DNA from: a bacterium ADurb.Bin243
GTDB taxonomy: Bacteria; Muiribacteriota; UBA9980
DNA length: 64,000 nt
Direction: 5' to 3'
Assembly (NCBI GenBank): GCA_002069765.1
Contig: MWBZ01000007.1
Location: 1 to 64,000 of the forward strand
Shown: positions 59,143 through 64,000 of the stretch, piece after piece
Layout of the letters: every line of letters begins with the position of its first letter
Position numbering within the stretch: the first letter of the stretch is position 1
Made by a program: the position numbers and the translations under genes
Notes under the pieces: generated by a model
What the model saw: only the letters and a program-made list of their open reading frames with translations
The model's database searches: none
Told to the model about the DNA's origin: nothing

Positions 59143-60513
59143 TTAGAATTCCAGCTGCAGCTGTGACGCCCAGAAATCGTTTTTAACTTCGGGTGTTTCT
59201 TTGCGGTTTTCGTAGAGAATCTGCCATTTTGCGTTTTTCACGAAATACCAGTTGAGGCCTGCCGCGTGTATAGTTCTTTTGGTGGCGGAATTATCGGTAT
59301 CGGGCGTAAATATATCTTCTTTGAGAGCGAGTTCGAGAGTTTTGGTCATCATATAGCCGCCCTGAAGATAGCCGCCCTTTCCTTTCAGATCGTTGATACG
59401 GCCTGCAAGGCCGGTTCTGAGCCACTGATACTCGCCCTGCCAGTACCATCTGTCTTTTTTATATTTGAAATCGAAGCCGGTTCCGTTTCTTTTGAAATCC
59501 TGCGCAGGAGTAGCTCCGCCCTGAGTTCCATATAACGCGATGCCGGCGGCAGCCGTGGAAGCGGCTTTATACCTCTTGCCGGAAAGCGCCGAAACGCCTA
59601 TCTGCCAGAAAGCGTTAGGCGCGTAAGATATCTTGCCGGAAACGGTTTTGCTGTCGTTTGAATCGTTGCGGCGGTTGATGCCTTCGCCGTTGGTGGCGGA
59701 CAGATAATAAGTGAACGGGCTTTCTTTCTTTTTGTGAATGAACATAAGGCCCGTATCACGCTGGTCGTCGCCTAAGATTTCGTGGTCGGCGTTAGCTCCC
59801 ACCTGCGAGTAATTTATCATATATAAATTTTTAGGGCCGAGCACAACTTCGAGACCGTAAGGAATAACGAACTGGCCGGCTTTAATTTCAAGGTCCGGCG
59901 TAGCCTGATAATTAACGGTAGCGTCGAGAAGCGTCAGCTTGGGATTACTCGAGCTGTTCGCGTTGTTGGCGGCGTTTCCCGATAAATTAGTCTGAAGAAA
60001 GAAGCTCAATTTATCGTCGACTTTTTTCTTCACTATCATTCTTGTTCTCGCTATGTTAAACGATGAAGAATTTCCCGCGGCATTGTTATCGGTGTACTGA
60101 ACCTGAGTATATCCGGAAATGCTCAGTTCTTTTTCCTTTGATTTTTTAGCTATTTCTACTTCTTTGGATTTTTCGATTTTAGCTTCGGCCTGAATTTCCT
60201 GCTTGACATCGGCTTTTACGTCGCCTTTAAGCTCTTCTTTTAATTCGGCTTTGATCTCGCTTATTATTTCGTTTTTGAGCTCATTTTTAATTTCTTCCTT
60301 GATTTTAGCGGCTTCGGCTTCGCTCAATTTGCCTTTTTTAACGTATCTTTTAAGGGTGTTTTCCTTTTTGGCTTTTTTAGCTTTCGGTTTTTCCTGCGTT
60401 TCGATTGCCTGCGGCTGTTTTTCAGCTAAAGTTTCTTTTTCCGCCGCGGCGGCGGTTCCGCCGAAAAGCACCAGCGAGTAAAGAATTAACGTAAGTTTTG
60501 CGATCGATTTCAC
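59143..60513 (-). CDS. Outer-membrane porin (phosphate-selective O/P-like)
   Basis: A 456-residue porin. A signal sequence (IAKLTLILYSLVLFGGTAAAAE) is followed by a Lys/Glu-rich coiled coil (~25-125, with repeated KEEIK-type heptads) and then a beta-barrel of about 320 residues. Phrases LSISGYTQVQYTDN, FNIARTRMIVKKKVDDKLSFFLQ, IKAGQFVIPYGLEVVLGPKNL, and the C-terminal WASQLQLEF (terminal aromatic Phe) fit the OprP/OprO-like family. The coiled coil probably reaches through the periplasm towards the cell wall. GTG 60513 is chosen because GGAGG precedes it; the frame reaching 60555 has no such site. The transported solute is unknown. Confidence 0.85.
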   Translation of the reverse strand: MKSIAKLTLILYSLVLFGGTAAAAEKETLAEKQPQAIETQEKPKAKKAKKENTLKRYVKKGKLSEAEAAKIKEEIKNELKNEIISEIKAELKEELKGDVKADVKQEIQAEAKIEKSKEVEIAKKSKEKELSISGYTQVQYTDNNAAGNSSSFNIARTRMIVKKKVDDKLSFFLQTNLSGNAANNANSSSNPKLTLLDATVNYQATPDLEIKAGQFVIPYGLEVVLGPKNLYMINYSQVGANADHEILGDDQRDTGLMFIHKKKESPFTYYLSATNGEGINRRNDSNDSKTVSGKISYAPNAFWQIGVSALSGKRYKAASTAAAGIALYGTQGGATPAQDFKRNGTGFDFKYKKDRWYWQGEYQWLRTGLAGRINDLKGKGGYLQGGYMMTKTLELALKEDIFTPDTDNSATKRTIHAAGLNWYFVKNAKWQILYENRKETPEVKNDFWASQLQLEF

Positions 60514-60655
60514 TTTTTCCTCCAAATATTTTTTAACTTTAATGTTGAAATGCATTTTATCACATTTAATTGCATTAACGCAATATTAAAAATTTTTTAA
60601 ACTTCAGGCGATAAGAAACCCGGTGATTTTTTTTTATGGCTTTTCGAAAATATTT

Positions 60656-60684
60656 TCGACAAATTTCAATTTTTATGTTATAAT
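60656..60684 (+). promoter_or_regulatory. Extended -10 promoter of the radical SAM gene
   Basis: TCGACA (60656-60661), a 17-bp spacer and TATAAT (60679-60684), with TGT immediately before the -10 hexamer. It lies about 36 bases before the ATG at 60720. Confidence 0.6.
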
Positions 60685-60719
60685 AAAAATATAAAACATT
60701 TAAATTACGGAGTACGTTT

Positions 60720-62054
60720 ATGGACGTTAAAGACAAGCTTAAAATACTGTCCGCCGCCGCTAAATACGATGTTTCATGCGTATCCAGCGGAAGCAGCCGT
60801 CAAAACACCGAAGGCGGCATCGGCAATGCCGCCGAAAGCGGCATCTGCCACACCTGGGGCGCCGACGGGCGCTGCGTTTCTCTTTTAAAAGTGCTTCTCA
60901 CCAATAATTGCATCTATAATTGCGCGTACTGCATTAACCGCACTACCAACGACGTGCCCCGCGCGTCATTTACCGTAGATGAAATAGTCGATCTCACTAT
61001 TAATTTTTATATCAGAAACTACATCGAAGGGCTGTTTTTAAGCTCCGGAGTGGAAGTCAACGCAAATTACACCATGGAGCGCATGCTTCTTGCCGTAAAA
61101 AAACTCCGTATCGAAAAGAAGTTCAACGGCTATATCCATTTAAAAGCCATACCCGGAGCCGATTACAGCCTGGTATCGGAGGCCGGAAGATACGCCGATA
61201 GAATGAGCGTAAATATCGAGCTTCCAAGCGAAGAGAGCCTCAAGGCGCTCGCGCCCCAAAAAAACAGGGAAAATATACTTCTGCCTATGAAGCGCATCGG
61301 CGCAGAAATAATAGAAAAGGCCGAAGAGCACAAAAAAAACTATAAAGCGCCTCAGTTCGTTCCGGCGGGCCAGAGCACCCAGCTTATAATAGGCGCCTCG
61401 CCCGAACCCGATTATAAAATTATAAAATTATCCGAATCGCTTTATGATAAATTCAATTTAAAGCGCGTATTTTATTCCGCGTATATTCCGGTTTCAGACA
61501 ACCCGAAGCTTCCCGTCATATCCAAGCCGCCGCTGCTGCGCGAACACAGGCTTTATCAGGCCGACTGGCTGCTGCGCTTCTACGGCTTTCTCGCCGACGA
61601 ACTGGTTAACCCCGCAAGGCCGCAGCTCGACGCCGCTCTCGATCCCAAAGCCGCGTGGGCCGTAAACAACCTGCATCTATTCCCGGTGGAAATCAACCGC
61701 GCAAGTTACGAAACCATATTACGCATACCTGGCGTCGGAGTGCGCTCCGCTAAAAAAATAGTTACCGCCAGACGCGTGCACGCTCTAAATTTCGACGACT
61801 TAAAGCGGCTTGGAGTGGTTTTAAAGCGAGCTAAATATTTCATAACGTGCTCGGGGAAATATTACGAAAAACTGGTATATGAAGAAAGCTCGCTGCGCGT
61901 TAAATTAATAGGGCCGCCCCCGGCGCTCCCCGGCTCCGGCGCAGCCGGACTGAAAAAGAAAAAAGAAGACGAAGGCCAGCTTTCGCTTTTCGAAAACGAC
62001 ATCCCGCACGACGTTTCAACTAATATAAGCGCGGCCGTAACGGGGGAATTTTAA
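60720..62054 (+). CDS. Putative DNA modification/repair radical SAM protein
   Basis: A 444-residue protein matching the TIGR03916 type of radical SAM proteins, assigned to DNA modification or repair by context. The SAM-cluster motif is CIYNCAYC (~60-67, CxxxCxxC), followed by RASFTVDEIVDLTINFYIRNYIEGLFLSSGV. A helix-hairpin-helix near the C-terminus (YETILRIPGVGVRSAKKIVTARR, ~325-350) would bind DNA. The CGGAG site precedes the ATG. It directly abuts the next gene (TAA then ATG), the usual partner of this family, so the two form a functional pair. Their precise substrate remains uncharacterised in the literature I know. Confidence 0.88.
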   Translation: MDVKDKLKILSAAAKYDVSCVSSGSSRQNTEGGIGNAAESGICHTWGADGRCVSLLKVLLTNNCIYNCAYCINRTTNDVPRASFTVDEIVDLTINFYIRNYIEGLFLSSGVEVNANYTMERMLLAVKKLRIEKKFNGYIHLKAIPGADYSLVSEAGRYADRMSVNIELPSEESLKALAPQKNRENILLPMKRIGAEIIEKAEEHKKNYKAPQFVPAGQSTQLIIGASPEPDYKIIKLSESLYDKFNLKRVFYSAYIPVSDNPKLPVISKPPLLREHRLYQADWLLRFYGFLADELVNPARPQLDAALDPKAAWAVNNLHLFPVEINRASYETILRIPGVGVRSAKKIVTARRVHALNFDDLKRLGVVLKRAKYFITCSGKYYEKLVYEESSLRVKLIGPPPALPGSGAAGLKKKKEDEGQLSLFENDIPHDVSTNISAAVTGEF

Positions 62055-62840
62055 ATGGGCGCAACATATATCTACGACGACAGTTTCGACGGGCTTTTAA
62101 CGGCGCTCTTTACGGCGTATTGCGCGGCGCAAAAACCCGACGCCATTGCGGCCGAAAGCGAGTTCGAAGACGGGCTTTTCGTCGAAAAAGTCCCGCTCAA
62201 AACCGATCCGCGCAAAGCGGCTAAAGCCGTGAATATAATATCGAATTTCATTTCATTAGACGCCATGCATAATATATTCTACGCTTTTTTAGCCGAATCG
62301 GAAAACCACGGCGGAGTAATTTACGATTATTTCAAATTCGGCATCGAAAAAGGCCGCAAGGCCGATAAATTTCTTCACGATCCGCGCGTCATAGGCGTGC
62401 ATAAGCTGCGAGACAAACTGCACTGCGAAAAGCACAGACTGCTCGGGCTTATAAGATTTAAAAAAGTGGAAACCGGCGCTGCCGGAGAAATTAATTCGCG
62501 GCGTCATATTTACTACGCCGAAATAGAGCCGGACAACAATGTGGTAGGGCTCGTGGCGCCGCATTTCGCCCACAGACTCCCCGGCGAGCCCTGGATGATA
62601 CACGATCTGAAACGCGGCATAGCGGCTTTAAACGACGGTCAAGGCGGGGGCGCGAACTGGTCGGTCGTGGATATTTCCCTGAACGGCGCGCCGCAATCGG
62701 CGGAAAACGAAGATATCTACCAGGACCTATGGCGGGCGTTCCTCAAAAGCCTCGTCATAGAAACGCGCATAAACCCCAAACTCCAGAAACGATGCATGCC
62801 GGTCCGCTACTGGAAGCACCTCGTAGAAATGGCCGATTAA
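62055..62840 (+). CDS. DNA metabolism protein paired with the radical SAM protein (TIGR03915/DUF4130 type)
   Basis: A 261-residue protein of the family often annotated as probable DNA metabolism protein. Recognisable are YIYDDSFDGLLTALFTAY at the N-terminus, VHKLRDKLHCEKHRLLGLIRFKKV, VGLVAPHFAHRLPGEPWMIHDLKRGIA and the C-terminal NPKLQKRCMPVRYWKHL. Members are encoded directly beside TIGR03916 radical SAM proteins, as here with zero spacing, so they are probably one functional unit. Its reaction is unknown. The convergent thioester-reductase gene ends 26 bases downstream. Confidence 0.88.
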   Translation: MGATYIYDDSFDGLLTALFTAYCAAQKPDAIAAESEFEDGLFVEKVPLKTDPRKAAKAVNIISNFISLDAMHNIFYAFLAESENHGGVIYDYFKFGIEKGRKADKFLHDPRVIGVHKLRDKLHCEKHRLLGLIRFKKVETGAAGEINSRRHIYYAEIEPDNNVVGLVAPHFAHRLPGEPWMIHDLKRGIAALNDGQGGGANWSVVDISLNGAPQSAENEDIYQDLWRAFLKSLVIETRINPKLQKRCMPVRYWKHLVEMAD

Positions 62841-62866
62841 AAACGGGCGCGCGTAATCTCAATGCT

Positions 62867-64000
62867 CTATCCCATACTCACTATCAGCTTTTCAAGCCTG
62901 GCTATCTTTTCGGCCATAAGCTTAAGCATTTCGCTCACGGCGCCGGGGTTTTTCATTATACGCCCGTTGATTCTGTCAAAATTGAACGCGAGCACCAGCG
63001 AATCGCCCATTATGGATTCCGCCGTAATGGTAGAGGGCTTGTTCAAAATGAAATTTTCCTCTCCGACTATGCTCTGAGGGCCAGCCACCATAAGCGTTCC
63101 GGTCCATCCGTCCACGGAATTGCGGCATATTTCTATAAAACCGTCCATTAAAACGTAAAATTCGTTACTGTAAACGCCTTCCCACAGAAGATCTTCATTG
63201 TTTTTAAAGACTTTCTGACGGGCGGAGCCGGCTATTTTTATGAGCTCGGCTTCGCTGAATGATGAAAATACGGAAATATTTTTTAAAAAGTCTATCCTTT
63301 CGCTAAACGCGCGAGTGATCATTTTAGAAAGTTTATCGGTTTCGAGCTTCGGCCATTTAAAACCGGCGCGCCGCAGGATCGTTTCGGTTTTATCCGACAG
63401 CACGCTGAAGTAGGCTTCCTTTTTATCGGAGTCGTCGAGCCAGCCCATGTGCGTCATGATCTGCCCTATATAGTCAGCCATGCCTTTTTTATCGTAGTTA
63501 TCGTATAAATGCTCGATGAACTTTTTAAGCTCGAGCCGCTCAACGTTCAATTCCAGCGCCTCGTCGGTCAGAAGCTCCGAAAGTTTGACCGTTTCGGGGT
63601 TCCATAGGTGAAATATCTCGTTATCGAGTCCGGCGCGGCCGAACAGCAGGCATATTGCCCGCGAGAGATGATTTACGAATGAAAATTCGGCTTCGTCGAG
63701 AGCTTCGGGCACCGCGCCTATATTCAAATAAGATTTGATCTGGTTATAAAACGCGTTGTCTTCTATATTTTCCTGGTAAAGCCCCGAGTCGGAGTTAAAC
63801 ACTATATTTCCGACCCTGTATATGCTGGCGTTAAGTCCGGCGTTTCTGGCGTTTATGACTTCCTTCTCGGCGAGAAATTTCGTTTTTAGATAATAGTTAT
63901 CGTGCCCCTGGCCGAAGTCGGTGTCGTACTCGGTGAAAACGGCGAATTCACGGCCGTCTAAAGTTCCGGAAGCGACGGATACGGTGGATATATAGCTGAA
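62867..64000 (-). CDS. Thioester reductase domain fused to cyclic-nucleotide-binding domain, partial
   Basis: The frame is open from position 64000 leftwards to a stop at 62867, giving about 377 codons of the C-terminal end; the start is beyond the window. The first ~200 residues are a thioester reductase/male-sterility type extended SDR: FSYISTVSVASG, the catalytic NYYLKTKFLAEKEV (YxxxK), ASIYRVGNIV and HLWNPETVKLSELL. NRPS/CAR-type enzymes use this domain to release a carrier-bound acyl chain as aldehyde or alcohol. The last ~130 residues are a CRP-like domain (FLKNISVFSSFSEAEL, VGEENFILNKPSTITAES); the usual phosphate-binding Arg is Ser, so cAMP binding is doubtful. The full protein may be an A-T-R-type enzyme. 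Confidence 0.78.
   Translation of the reverse strand, partial: FSYISTVSVASGTLDGREFAVFTEYDTDFGQGHDNYYLKTKFLAEKEVINARNAGLNASIYRVGNIVFNSDSGLYQENIEDNAFYNQIKSYLNIGAVPEALDEAEFSFVNHLSRAICLLFGRAGLDNEIFHLWNPETVKLSELLTDEALELNVERLELKKFIEHLYDNYDKKGMADYIGQIMTHMGWLDDSDKKEAYFSVLSDKTETILRRAGFKWPKLETDKLSKMITRAFSERIDFLKNISVFSSFSEAELIKIAGSARQKVFKNNEDLLWEGVYSNEFYVLMDGFIEICRNSVDGWTGTLMVAGPQSIVGEENFILNKPSTITAESIMGDSLVLAFNFDRINGRIMKNPGAVSEMLKLMAEKIARLEKLIVSMG

Overview
The window (about 43-45% G+C by eye) looks like chromosome of an anaerobic, Gram-negative, deep-branching bacterium. Supporting signs are an NADH-linked [FeFe]-hydrogenase, an O/P-type porin, a PorV/UPF0164-like outer-membrane barrel, a lipoprotein, several Sec-secreted proteins, a GH57 branching enzyme beside a DUF4912 protein, and large ankyrin proteins. 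I cannot place it at phylum level; lineages such as Riflebacteria, Wallbacteria, Lentisphaerae or Elusimicrobia would fit. No rRNA, tRNA, CRISPR array, transposase or prophage gene was recognised.

Layout. 1-5.5 kb: two translationally coupled, secreted ankyrin-repeat proteins (minus strand). 5.6-6.9 kb: a secreted YD-like protein with a pseudopilin-like tail. 7.0-13.7 kb: a hydrogenase operon (small ORF, CheY-like regulator, HydC, HydB, HydA, deoxyhypusine-synthase-like protein, epimerase). 13.8-17.9 kb: O6-alkylguanine transferase, two glyoxalase-fold proteins, an esterase, and a DUF218/L,D-transpeptidase pair. 18.0-23.3 kb: a MerR regulator divergent from a redox cluster (flavodoxin, FMN reductase, alcohol dehydrogenase, aldo/keto reductase, DUF362). 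23.3-24.4 kb: a serine-rich secreted protein and copy A of a structured repeat. 24.4-29.6 kb: a five-gene minus-strand run. 29.7-34.1 kb: M6 protease, PorV-like barrel, HEAT protein. 34.1-37.1 kb: TIM-barrel isomerase, acetate transporter-like protein, His-tailed EamA transporter. 37.2-42.8 kb: ComFB, STAS, FN3 lipoprotein, MFS transporter, class III cyclase. 43.0 kb: a tight DnaA-box cluster that may be a replication origin. 43.1-53 kb: unknown protein, polyprenyl synthase, SH3/lytic transglycosylase, pseudouridine synthase, DUF4912 and GH57 branching enzyme. 53-55.9 kb: phosphoesterase, copy B of the repeat, a propeller-like protein. 56.1-64 kb: receiver-FHA protein, class II photolyase, Sfp-type phosphopantetheinyl transferase, porin, a radical-SAM/DNA-metabolism pair, and the C-terminal part of a thioester reductase fused to a cyclic-nucleotide-binding domain.

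How the parts may work together. The HydABC proteins would couple NADH and H2, and the co-transcribed regulator and DHS-like enzyme are unexplained partners. A 41-bp sequence with a palindrome and an extended -10 box occurs upstream of both the hydrogenase operon and the alkyltransferase, hinting at co-regulation. The MerR cluster looks like an aldehyde or electrophile detoxification regulon with a textbook 19-bp spacer operator. The phosphopantetheinyl transferase and the thioester reductase point to carrier-protein chemistry. The most interesting non-coding observations are the DnaA-box cluster, the two-copy structured element (one stem shows a compensatory base change), and the shared promoter module.
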